Source: Chloroflexota bacterium (GTDB taxonomy: Bacteria; Chloroflexota; Dormibacteria; Dormibacterales; Dormibacteraceae). Taken from it: 6,139 nucleotides of DNA. Positions 1 through 6,139 of the stretch are shown here, piece after piece. A program made the translations under genes and the position numbers. Position 1 is the first letter of the stretch; every line of letters begins with the position of its first letter. The notes beneath the pieces were generated by a model. That model saw nothing but the letters and a program-made list of their open reading frames with translations, ran no database searches and had not been told where the DNA came from. The stretch covers positions 1 to 6,139 of the forward strand of contig VBGV01000213.1 of assembly GCA_005880755.1 (NCBI GenBank), read 5' to 3'.

Positions 1-1391
1 CCTTCGGTTTTCCGCTCGAGCTCACGCGTGAGCTGGCCGCGGCACGCGAGCTCGAGGTCGACGAGGACGGATTTCGCACCGAGATGACGGCGCAGCGCGA
101 CCGATCCAGGCGGGCGACTCCGCACCGCTGGGCGCTGACCAAGGACATCCCCCGCTCAGAATTCACCGGCTACACAGAGCTGACGACTGAAACCAAAGTG
201 CTCGTGATCCGCAAAGCCGGCGACCTCGCTGAGGCCGCCGCGGAGGGTGACGAGATAGAGATCTTTCTCGAGCGGACTCCCTTTTATGCGGAGTCGGGTG
301 GACAGATCGGCGATACCGGGACGATCGACACTCCCAGCGGACGCGTTCGAGTCGAAGACACACAAAAACCTCTGGAGGGCACCGTCGCGCACCTCGGCAC
401 CGTGGTCACAGGTGAAGTACGGGTGGGGGAGAAGGTCAACGCAGCAGTGGACGTGAAGCGCCGGCGTCAGATCATGCGTCACCACTCGGCCACGCACCTG
501 CTGCACAAGGCGTTGCGCGAAACTCTTGGCGAGCAGGTCGTGCAGAAAGGATCCTGGGTCGGCCCCGATCACACCACGTTCGACATCCCGTTGAACCGCG
601 CGATCTCGAAGGATGAGCTCGACCGGATCAACCGCAGAGTCATGGAAAAGGTTCGCGAAGCGCTTCCTTTTCACGAGAGCATCAAGCCGTACAAAGAAGC
701 AGTCGCGCAAGGCGCGATGCACCTGTTCGAAGAGAAATACGGCGACGTCGTCCGCGTGGTCTGCTTCGGCGACTGGACCTGCGAGCTGTGTGGTGGCACA
801 CACGTGAAGAACACCGCCGACATCGGGACCGCCATCATCGTGTCCGAGTCCAGCGTCGGCTCGGGGCTGCGCCGAATCGACATGGTCGTCGGCGAGGCGG
901 CGGACGAGCTGGTGCGTCGAGACCGCGACCTGCTGACGGAGCTCGCCCAGTCCTTCAACGTGAGTCCGGAGCAGCTGCCACAGCGCATCGAGGCGCTTCG
1001 CGGTCAACTCAAGGAGGCCGAACGCGATCGCGCCAAGCTCCGTGACCAGCTGCGCTCGACGCGTGTGGGAGGCGCAGACGGCCTGGCGGTCAAGCATGGC
1101 CGCGTGGACTACGTGGCGGAGACGGTCGACGCGGCCAGCGTCGAAGAGCTGAGGGCCTACGCCGACCGCTACCTCGAACGGGTCCGCTCGGGCGTCGTAA
1201 CCCTTGTCGCCGGAGACAAGTTTGTCATCAAGGTGTCCAATGACCTCGTGCCGCAGTTCGATGCCACGCGCCTCAAGGATTTCTTCGGCACGGGCGGCGG
1301 CCGGCCCCACCTGGTCAGCGGCAAGCTGACCGTGCCCGCGGACGAGGCGTTCAAGCGCCTGGCGGAAGAGCTCGGAGGCGGCCCCGCGTGA
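1..1391 (+). CDS. alaS: Alanine--tRNA ligase, C-terminal part (5' end outside window)
   Basis: Alanyl-tRNA synthetase attaches alanine to tRNA-Ala in the cytosol and hydrolyses Ser/Gly-tRNA-Ala errors. The reading frame is open from nt 3, so the ATG at 84 is internal: the residues before it (FGFPLELT at the edge) are the conserved end of the class II aminoacylation half. Counting from nt 3, the YAESGGQIGDTG segment of the editing region comes next. The zinc/editing motifs follow: HSATH at residues 161-165 and CGGTH at 263-267, then GSGLRRI. A charged coiled-coil stretch lies around residues 300-350, and a DHHA1/C-Ala domain carries GTGGGRP near the end. About 462 residues are present against roughly 870-900 for the family, so about half is missing upstream. 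The glycine motif is followed by HLVSGK rather than the usual D-M-A-Q-like residues. The stop TGA overlaps a downstream ATG by one base. The identification is very secure. Confidence 0.97.
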   Translation, partial: FGFPLELTRELAAARELEVDEDGFRTEMTAQRDRSRRATPHRWALTKDIPRSEFTGYTELTTETKVLVIRKAGDLAEAAAEGDEIEIFLERTPFYAESGGQIGDTGTIDTPSGRVRVEDTQKPLEGTVAHLGTVVTGEVRVGEKVNAAVDVKRRRQIMRHHSATHLLHKALRETLGEQVVQKGSWVGPDHTTFDIPLNRAISKDELDRINRRVMEKVREALPFHESIKPYKEAVAQGAMHLFEEKYGDVVRVVCFGDWTCELCGGTHVKNTADIGTAIIVSESSVGSGLRRIDMVVGEAADELVRRDRDLLTELAQSFNVSPEQLPQRIEALRGQLKEAERDRAKLRDQLRSTRVGGADGLAVKHGRVDYVAETVDAASVEELRAYADRYLERVRSGVVTLVAGDKFVIKVSNDLVPQFDATRLKDFFGTGGGRPHLVSGKLTVPADEAFKRLAEELGGGPA

Positions 1392-1554
1392 TGGCGACGA
1401 ATCTTTGGCGTCCATGCGGCCGGATCCGGTTGTCAGCTCCTGCGCTCCTCGCTCACGCATCAACGGATGCGCTCGCTGCGGTGCTCGTCGCTTCCTACGG
1501 CTCCGGCCACCTGTCCACCAAATCTTTCGCCGCCCCACGCGGGTCCGCCTCCCA
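1392..1554. other. Spacer between alaS and the FtsA-like gene
   Basis: This 163-nt spacer is the longest gap in the window. It holds a perfect 6-bp hairpin (1456-1471) flanked by C/T- and GC-rich text with near-repeats of CTCGCT and TGCGCTC. There is no T-run after the hairpin, so it is not a convincing intrinsic terminator. A TTGTCA at 1430-1435 resembles a -35 box, but no -10 box lies at the right distance. A 55-codon frame, ATG at 1391-1393 to TGA at 1556-1558, spans the spacer and overlaps both flanking genes by a few bases. Its peptide, starting MATNLWRPCG, is rich in Ala, Ser, Arg and Pro and shows no recognisable domain or membrane span, so I do not call it a gene. A frame-1 extension of the downstream gene (TTG 1405 or ATG 1414) also crosses it. 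Confidence 0.6.
1456..1471. repeat. Short perfect inverted repeat (hairpin)
   Basis: CGCATC (1456-1461) and GATGCG (1466-1471) form a perfect 6-bp stem around the 4-nt loop AACG. The pairing does not extend outward on either side, and no U-tract follows. It may be part of a dispersed palindromic element or a weak RNA structure in the alaS to FtsA-like leader. With only 6 bp in GC-rich DNA, chance is also possible. Confidence 0.45.
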
Positions 1555-2814
1555 GTGAGCAAATTCAAGTTCCTGCGCAAGCGGAGCGACTACTACCGCC
1601 ATTTCACCGTGCTGGACATCGGCACGGACCTGATCAAGGTCCTGGTCGTGCGGCGGGACGGCCCCGACGGCGAGGTGCTCGGCGTGGGGAGGGAGCCGCA
1701 GGGTCCTGCAGCCATGTCGGGCGGCGCGATCGCCGACCTCGAATCGGTCATCCAGTCGTGCAACCGGGCGCTCGAGGCCGCTGAGGACATGGCGAAGACG
1801 GTGCCCGGCCAGGTCGTCGTCGGCATCGCGGGCGAGCTGATCAAGGGATTTTCGTCGACCATCGCCTACCCGCGCGAGAACCCCAAGTCCCGCGTCCGCT
1901 CGGGCGAGATGTCGACGATGCTGCAGATGGTGCAGCGCCGCGCGCTGCGCGAGGCCCAGCACCTGCTCGAGCTGGAGCGCAGCTACGGCCAGCTCGAGGC
2001 CCGGCTCGTGCACTCGGCGATCACCAACGTTCGGGTCGACGGCTACCCGGTCACCAATCCCGTCGGCTTCACAGGCAAGAACCTCGAGGTCACCGTCTTC
2101 AACACCTTCGCCCCGATGACGCACATCGACGCCATCGAGACGGTGGTCCGGGAGCTCGACCTCGAGCTGGCGGCCGCGGTCGCCCAGCCTTACGCGCTCG
2201 CGCGTGCATGCGCCAACGAGGAGATCTGGGCCGAGGGAGGGATCTTCGTCGACGTCGGCGGCGGCACCACCGACGTGGCGCTCATCCGCGACGGCGGAGT
2301 CGAGGGCACACGCATGTTCAACCTCGGCGGGCGTGCGTTCACCCGCCGGCTCGCTTTGGCCTTCGGGTTGAGCTACGAGGAAGCCGAGGCCCGCAAGCTC
2401 CGCCACTCGGAAGGCCTCTTGTCCTCGGACCAGCACCGCCAGGTGTCGGAGCTGCTGGGCGCCGACGCCGAAGTGCTTTTGCAGGGGCTTGCCCTGAGCA
2501 TCAAGGAGCTCTCGCGAGGCGAGCGCCTGCCTTCCAGCATCTACCTGTGCGGAGGCGGCAGCCTCCTCCCCGAGCTGACCCTCGAGATGGTCAAGAACAA
2601 CTGGGCGGCGGGCCTTCCGTTCCCCAGGGAGCCGCGCGTGAGGCACCTCGTGCCGCCCGACGTGCGCAACCTGACCGACTCCACGGGACAGCTGTCGAGC
2701 CCCCAGGACATCGCCCCGATGGGCCTGGCCAACCATGCTTTGCGAACTGAAGCCGAGGAGCGCGATACGGTGAATACCGTCATGAGACGGGTCCTAAGCG
2801 CTATAAAAGTCTGA
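1555..2814 (+). CDS. FtsA-like actin-family ATPase (cell division FtsA/PilM superfamily)
   Basis: This is a predicted cytosolic ATP-binding protein of the FtsA branch of the actin/Hsp70 fold; FtsA proteins tether FtsZ or related machinery to the membrane. From the GTG at 1555 it is 419 residues, the usual FtsA size. Visible motifs are phosphate-1 DIGT at residues 21-24, phosphate-2 DVGGGTTD at 233-240 and the adenosine motif GGGS at 333-336. An SHS2/1C-like region lies roughly at 80-190, including GYPVTNPVGFTGKNL from residue 163. The last residues (VNTVMRRVLSAIKV) could form a basic amphipathic helix after an acidic linker, as in FtsA membrane-targeting tails. The frame also runs upstream to TTG 1405/ATG 1414, but that part is Arg/Pro/Cys-rich and unlike FtsA. 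The GTG is therefore preferred even though it lacks a clear Shine-Dalgarno. No ftsZ is in view, so PilM-like or other roles remain possible. Confidence 0.85.
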   Translation: MSKFKFLRKRSDYYRHFTVLDIGTDLIKVLVVRRDGPDGEVLGVGREPQGPAAMSGGAIADLESVIQSCNRALEAAEDMAKTVPGQVVVGIAGELIKGFSSTIAYPRENPKSRVRSGEMSTMLQMVQRRALREAQHLLELERSYGQLEARLVHSAITNVRVDGYPVTNPVGFTGKNLEVTVFNTFAPMTHIDAIETVVRELDLELAAAVAQPYALARACANEEIWAEGGIFVDVGGGTTDVALIRDGGVEGTRMFNLGGRAFTRRLALAFGLSYEEAEARKLRHSEGLLSSDQHRQVSELLGADAEVLLQGLALSIKELSRGERLPSSIYLCGGGSLLPELTLEMVKNNWAAGLPFPREPRVRHLVPPDVRNLTDSTGQLSSPQDIAPMGLANHALRTEAEERDTVNTVMRRVLSAIKV

Positions 2815-2824
2815 GCAGATCTCC

Positions 2825-2830
2825 AGGAGA
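2825..2830 (+). promoter_or_regulatory. Ribosome binding site of the baseplate-J-like gene
   Basis: AGGAGA lies 12 nt before the ATG at 2843, a slightly long but acceptable spacing. It is inside the small palindrome TCTCCAGGAGA (2820-2830), whose 4-bp stem with a CAG loop is too weak to be a confident translational switch. It supports the ATG at 2843 as the true start. Confidence 0.6.
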
Positions 2831-2842
2831 CCACTAAACGCC

Positions 2843-4438
2843 ATGGCAACGAACCCCATTTACGTCGAAACAGAAGAGGAGATTCCGGAGCTCGTCGAGC
2901 GTCTCCGCCGCTACCACGGCGAGGACACGATGCTCGTCCTGCCCATGCGATCGCGCATCGGCCAGAGCCGGTTCAACTTCCAGCTGCTCCGCAATTACTC
3001 GGCCCGTTTGGGCAAGCGCGTCACCGTGGTGTGCGACGACCCGGCCGTGCAGAAGATGGCTTCGGAGAGCGGCTTCCCTGTTTTCGGTGCGGTCAGCCCC
3101 GATGGCGAAGGCATCCCGTCCGAAGCCGAGAGGGCGCAGCCGATCCGGAAGTGGTGGCAGCGCAAGCGCATCGCACCGACCACGCACGTCGGCATTGGCG
3201 CCCCGACCAGGCTGCTCACCAAGACCGCGACCGAGCTGAAGCCGGGACGATTCCTGCTTTACGTGACCGCGATCTCCCTGATCCTCGTCGGCCTCTTCGC
3301 CGCCGCGGTGTTCGTGCCGTCGGCGTCGGTGACGCTCATCGCGCAGGCCGCGCCCTTCACCGAAAAGGACGTCGAGATCCCGGCGCAGCCGGGCAAGCCT
3401 CCGATCAAGGTGAGGACGGTCGTGATCGCGAAGTCGAACTCGCAGGGCTTCAAGGTCACCGGGTCGATCGACGTGCCGCTCGCGCCGTCGACGGGCCAGG
3501 TCGTGTACACGAACGATCTCAAGGCAGGTTTCACAAGCTCGCCAGGACTCCTGTTCAGATACGGCCAGCGGCTGATGAACACCAACGGCCTCGAATTTGC
3601 CCAGACGTCTGGTGACACGGTTGTGCCATGGAACGGGGGCCAGAAGACCGTGAACGTAATCGCCGTGAAGCCTGGCTCGGCCGGAAACGTCGGCGACCAC
3701 ACAATCACTCAGATCGAAGAATGCTGCGGGCCGTTCGATGCTTCAAAAGTCCACGTCACCAACCCCCAAGCCACGGGGGGCGGAACCGATCCGTCGTCCA
3801 CGCCTCAGATGACGGTGTCGGACTTCGACGCCGCGCGGGCGCAGCTCGAGCAGTCCATTCACCAGACGATCGCGCAGGAGCTCTCCTCCGGCGGACAGCC
3901 CGGCGAGAGGCTGGCCGAGACGATCATCTTCGGCCCGCCGCAGTTCACGACCGACCACCAGCCGCAGGAGAAGGTGCCGAGCTTCACGGGCACGATGACC
4001 GTCAGCGGCGAAGGCGACTTCTACAACGACGCCGACGTCATCCAGGCCTACAAGACTCACCTCACACGGCTTGTGCCCAATGACCAGCAGCTGCTGACCG
4101 AGAGCCCGATCCAGGTCCAGTACCGGCTTCTGAGCTCGGCCAAGGGCGGCTTCCTCGTCTTCGTCGGCAGCGCGTCGGCCTACGTTGCGCCGAAGCTGGA
4201 CGAGGAGAAAATTCGAGCCTCGATCGTGGGCCGGCCGGTGGCGCAGGCACGCTTCTTCCTCGAGAAGCTGCCGATCAAGTCGGTCGCGATCAAGGAGCAG
4301 CCCCTGGCGCTTCCGTTGATGCCGCTGCTCGACCGCCGGATCACGCTGCACTACGTCGTCGAGTCGAACGCGCCGTCGGCCGCGTCGGCGGCGCAAGCAT
4401 CGCCCAGCCCGTCGGCGTCGCCCAAACGATCGCCGTAG
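2843..4438 (+). CDS. Single-pass membrane protein with baseplate-J-like extracytoplasmic domain
   Basis: The protein has 531 residues and three parts. Residues 1-87 form an alpha/beta-looking cytosolic domain (IYVETEEEI, then MLVLPMRSRI and VTVVCDD). A basic linker leads to one membrane span at about 137-158. A large outer domain follows. Its fold is suggested by the baseplate-J-type signatures TGQVVYTN, GSAGNV (278-283) and ATGGGTD (310-316). A final segment (GRPVAQARFFLEKLP, later RRITLHYVV) resembles the C-terminal part of the 'baseplate J/gp47' membrane proteins seen in Chloroflexota and Patescibacteria. A Ser/Pro/Ala-rich tail ends the protein. The charge pattern suggests N-terminus inside, C-terminus outside. 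No phage tail genes are near, so a virion role is unlikely; the true function is unknown. The position right after an FtsA-like ATPase suggests the two may work together. Two adjacent cysteines (294-295) sit in the outer domain. The stop codon overlaps the ruvX start by one base. Confidence 0.8.
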   Translation: MATNPIYVETEEEIPELVERLRRYHGEDTMLVLPMRSRIGQSRFNFQLLRNYSARLGKRVTVVCDDPAVQKMASESGFPVFGAVSPDGEGIPSEAERAQPIRKWWQRKRIAPTTHVGIGAPTRLLTKTATELKPGRFLLYVTAISLILVGLFAAAVFVPSASVTLIAQAAPFTEKDVEIPAQPGKPPIKVRTVVIAKSNSQGFKVTGSIDVPLAPSTGQVVYTNDLKAGFTSSPGLLFRYGQRLMNTNGLEFAQTSGDTVVPWNGGQKTVNVIAVKPGSAGNVGDHTITQIEECCGPFDASKVHVTNPQATGGGTDPSSTPQMTVSDFDAARAQLEQSIHQTIAQELSSGGQPGERLAETIIFGPPQFTTDHQPQEKVPSFTGTMTVSGEGDFYNDADVIQAYKTHLTRLVPNDQQLLTESPIQVQYRLLSSAKGGFLVFVGSASAYVAPKLDEEKIRASIVGRPVAQARFFLEKLPIKSVAIKEQPLALPLMPLLDRRITLHYVVESNAPSAASAAQASPSPSASPKRSP

Positions 4439-4848
4439 TGCGGGTGCTGGCGGTCGATCCCGGGTCGAAGAGGGTTGGACTTGCCATCAGCGACCCGACA
4501 GGGACGATCGCCCAGGCGCTTGCCACCGTCGACGCCGCGCCGTCGGAAACGCTTGCGTCGCGCCTGGGTGAGATCGCGCGCGACAAAGAGGCGACTCGCA
4601 TCATCGTCGGATTGCCACGCCGCATGGACGGCTCGTACGGACCCGAGGCGAAGTCCGCACGCGAGCTTGCGGACTCGCTTCGCAAAGCATCCGGTCTGCC
4701 GGTGGAGCTCGTGGACGAGCGCCTCACCACCGTCGCGGCGGAACGCTCATTGATCGCGGGCGGTGTCCGCCGCGCGAAGCGACGCGTCACGGTTGACCGC
4801 GTGGCGGCCGCGCTGCTGCTCCAGTCGCACCTCGACTCGAAGCGTTGA
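4438..4848 (+). CDS. ruvX: RuvX/YqgF, putative pre-16S rRNA nuclease
   Basis: This is a small cytosolic RNase H-fold protein; the YqgF/RuvX family is tied to 5'-end maturation of 16S rRNA and was earlier proposed as a Holliday junction resolvase. Its 136 residues match the family's usual length. Visible motifs in order are VDPGSKRVGLAISD with Asp7, IVGLPRRMDGSYG, DERLTT with Asp93-Glu94, and VDRVAAALLLQ with Asp120. The acidic residues expected for metal binding are therefore all present. The start is GTG at 4438, sharing its G with the upstream TAG stop (TAGTG). There is no strong Shine-Dalgarno, so translation probably depends on coupling to the gene before. Its end overlaps the next gene by 4 nt. 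The identification is secure; the exact activity rests on family knowledge. Confidence 0.95.
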   Translation: MRVLAVDPGSKRVGLAISDPTGTIAQALATVDAAPSETLASRLGEIARDKEATRIIVGLPRRMDGSYGPEAKSARELADSLRKASGLPVELVDERLTTVAAERSLIAGGVRRAKRRVTVDRVAAALLLQSHLDSKR

Positions 4849-5072
4849 CCGAAAACGAAGAGGTCACGCTGATCGATGACGCCGGGGTCGAGCGCCGGTT
4901 CACGCTGCACGATGCTTTCGACCTCGATGGTGTGACGTTCTACCTCGTCGAGGACACGAGCGACCCCGACCGGGTGCTGCTCCTGCGCGAGACCGAGGGT
5001 GGGCTCGAGACGGTCGACGCGGACGAGTTCAAGCGCGTGATGGAAGCGCTCGAAGAGGACCGAGTCGAGTGA
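4845..5072 (+). CDS. Small acidic DUF1292 (YrzB-like) protein
   Basis: The 75-residue protein is strongly acidic and cytosolic, with no signal peptide or membrane span. Its layout fits DUF1292: a short beta-rich part (VTLIDDAG, RRFTLHDAFDLDG, TFYLVEDTSD, RVLLLRETEGG), then a helical acidic tail with DEFKRVMEALEED. This family often lies beside ruvX and mltG in Gram-positive-type genomes, which supports the call; its molecular function is not established. The start is TTG at 4845, overlapping the ruvX stop as TTGA, with no clear Shine-Dalgarno, so translation is probably coupled. No better start is visible, because the conserved fold begins within a few residues. Its stop overlaps the mltG GTG as GTGA. 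Confidence 0.82.
   Translation: MTENEEVTLIDDAGVERRFTLHDAFDLDGVTFYLVEDTSDPDRVLLLRETEGGLETVDADEFKRVMEALEEDRVE
5054..5059 (+). promoter_or_regulatory. Ribosome binding site of mltG
   Basis: AGAGGA lies inside the end of the DUF1292 gene, 9 nt before the GTG at 5069. This good spacing supports that GTG as the mltG start, and the 4-nt GTGA overlap adds translational coupling. Confidence 0.6.
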
Positions 5073-6133
5073 GACGCCTGATCGCCGTGGTCGTGGTCCT
5101 GGCCCTGTTGGGTTTCCTTGTCTCGCGCGGAATCGATTGGTGGAACTTCAACGTCAACACGCCGATCTCGTCGTCGGGCCAGAACGTGAGCTTTCACATC
5201 GACCCGGGCGAGACGCCAACTCAGATCGGCACCGACCTCTATGACCTGCACCTCATCCGGAGCACGATCGCGTGGGACGTCTACACGCGCGCGACCAACG
5301 CCGGGCCGAAGTTCCAGGCGGGCTCGTTTGTGCTCAACTCCAACATGTCGCTCAGCCAGATCGTCAGCTCCCTGCAGCACGGACGCCCCGACGAGAAGAC
5401 GATCACGTTTCCGGAGGGATTCCCGCTCCGCTACCAGGCCGCGCTGGTCGACCAGAAGAAGCTCGGCACCGCGCCCAGCTACATCACAGGCGCCGACTAC
5501 CTCCGGGTCGCGAAGGATCCCGCCTGGGCTGCCACGTACAAGTTCCTGCCCGCGCGACCGACCAACGCTGACTTCCCATTCGAGGGCTACCTGTTCCCGG
5601 ACACGTACCTGGTCGACCCGGTCGTCGGGGCCAAGGGCCTCGTCCAGGCGCAGCTGGAGCAGTTCGGTACCGTCTTCTCGGCCGACTGGCGGTCGCAGAT
5701 CACGCAACCGACGTCAGGGCGTCCGGCCGAGGACATCCGGACCATCGTGATCCTGGCCTCGATGGTCGACCGCGAGGCGAACAACAAGACGTCAACCGAC
5801 CGCGGAAACGTCTGCAGCGTCTACTACAACCGGCTGAAGATCAACATGACGTTGGGCGTCGATGCGACCTTGCTCTACGCGCTCGGGCGCCTGACCCCCG
5901 AGCCGACTTTCGCGGAGCTGCAGCTGGACTCGCCATACAACACGCGCATGCACGCCGGACTGCCGCCCGGCCCCATCAGCAACCCTGGCAAAGCCGCGCT
6001 GGCCGCGTGCATCAACCCTCCCAAGACGAACTTCCTCTTCTACTTCACGGACAGGCAGGGCACGACGCATTTCGAGACCAACGAGCAGGACTTTGAGCGC
6101 GACAAGCAGCAGTACGGCGTGAGCGGAAGCTGA
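5069..6133 (+). CDS. mltG: Endolytic murein transglycosylase MltG (YceG-like)
   Basis: MltG is an inner-membrane lytic transglycosylase that cuts nascent glycan strands on the outer face of the membrane and so sets their length. The 354 residues fit the family (about 340-360). An N-terminal membrane anchor covers residues 3-18. A LysM-like region follows at about 30-110 (VSFHIDPGETPTQIG, AGSFVLNSNMS, ITFPEGFPL). The YceG catalytic domain comes next: Glu236 in MVDREAN aligns with the catalytic glutamate of the family, NRL is at 254-256, SPYNTR starts at 288 and GLPPGP spans 297-302. There is no extra cytosolic N-terminal domain. Two cysteines, 249 and 314, stand where many relatives have alanine. 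The gene is complete: GTG start with a good ribosome site and TGA stop, with only six bases of window after it. It is the last gene of the overlapping ruvX-DUF1292-mltG string. Confidence 0.95.
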   Translation: MRRLIAVVVVLALLGFLVSRGIDWWNFNVNTPISSSGQNVSFHIDPGETPTQIGTDLYDLHLIRSTIAWDVYTRATNAGPKFQAGSFVLNSNMSLSQIVSSLQHGRPDEKTITFPEGFPLRYQAALVDQKKLGTAPSYITGADYLRVAKDPAWAATYKFLPARPTNADFPFEGYLFPDTYLVDPVVGAKGLVQAQLEQFGTVFSADWRSQITQPTSGRPAEDIRTIVILASMVDREANNKTSTDRGNVCSVYYNRLKINMTLGVDATLLYALGRLTPEPTFAELQLDSPYNTRMHAGLPPGPISNPGKAALAACINPPKTNFLFYFTDRQGTTHFETNEQDFERDKQQYGVSGS

Positions 6134-6139
6134 AGATCT

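Noticed and set aside
84..86. ATG at 84 as the alaS start
   Set aside because: The frame stays open to the window edge, and the residues before it match the conserved AlaRS interior (FGFPLELT).
1456..1471. Hairpin as an intrinsic terminator of alaS
   Set aside because: The stem is only 6 bp and no T-run follows it.
1405..1554. N-terminal extension of the FtsA-like protein from TTG 1405 or ATG 1414
   Set aside because: The extra 47-50 residues are Arg/Pro/Cys-rich and unlike any FtsA N-terminus; the GTG at 1555 places DIGT at the usual distance from the start.
156..1580. Long minus-strand open frame of 474 codons opposite alaS
   Set aside because: It lies opposite a strongly conserved AlaRS sequence, is rich in Arg/Val/Leu/His/Asp with no motif, and is the kind of shadow frame expected in GC-rich coding DNA.
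1495..2736. Long minus-strand open frame of 413 codons opposite the FtsA-like gene
   Set aside because: The plus strand carries clear actin-family motifs; the reverse peptide is compositionally skewed and without any domain signal.
2834..3700. Minus-strand open frame of 288 codons opposite the baseplate-J-like gene
   Set aside because: Its Arg/Leu/His/Asp-rich peptide has no domain, while the plus strand shows a membrane span and family signatures.
3476..3790. Baseplate-J signatures as evidence of a prophage
   Set aside because: No tail, capsid, integrase or lysis genes are near, the protein has a membrane span and cytosolic domain, and all neighbours are housekeeping genes.

Overview
The window is a GC-rich bacterial stretch with every supported gene on the + strand. 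It reads as one compact housekeeping and cell-envelope cluster: the 3' part of alaS, an FtsA-like actin-family ATPase, a single-pass membrane protein with a baseplate-J-like outer domain, ruvX, a small DUF1292 protein, and mltG. There are no phage, transposon, CRISPR, tRNA or rRNA signatures. The high GC content, frequent GTG/TTG starts and the pairing of an FtsA-like gene with a baseplate-J-like membrane protein suggest an uncultivated or poorly sampled lineage near Chloroflexota, such as Dormibacterota. That placement is an inference and cannot be settled from this sequence.

Layout: nt 1-1391 is alaS, open at the 5' edge (editing domain, coiled coil and C-Ala domain). Nt 1392-1554 is a spacer with a small perfect hairpin, also spanned by a 55-codon reading frame that overlaps both neighbours. 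Nt 1555-2814 is the FtsA-like gene, best started at a GTG rather than further upstream. A 28-nt gap with a ribosome binding site leads to the baseplate-J-like gene (2843-4438). ruvX (4438-4848), the DUF1292 gene (4845-5072) and mltG (5069-6133) then follow with stop/start overlaps of 1, 4 and 4 nt. Only six bases remain after mltG.

Function: AlaRS charges tRNA-Ala and edits mischarged tRNA. RuvX is the YqgF-family RNase H-fold protein linked to 16S rRNA 5'-end maturation. MltG is the membrane-anchored lytic transglycosylase that ends nascent glycan strands. alaS-ruvX-DUF1292-mltG is a familiar bacterial neighbourhood. The part that stands out is the insertion of an FtsA-like ATPase plus a membrane protein with a cytosolic domain, one membrane span and a large outer domain. 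This pair could link a cytosolic actin-like protein to the cell wall, next to a wall-cutting enzyme. That is the most interesting hypothesis here, but it is not proven by the sequence.
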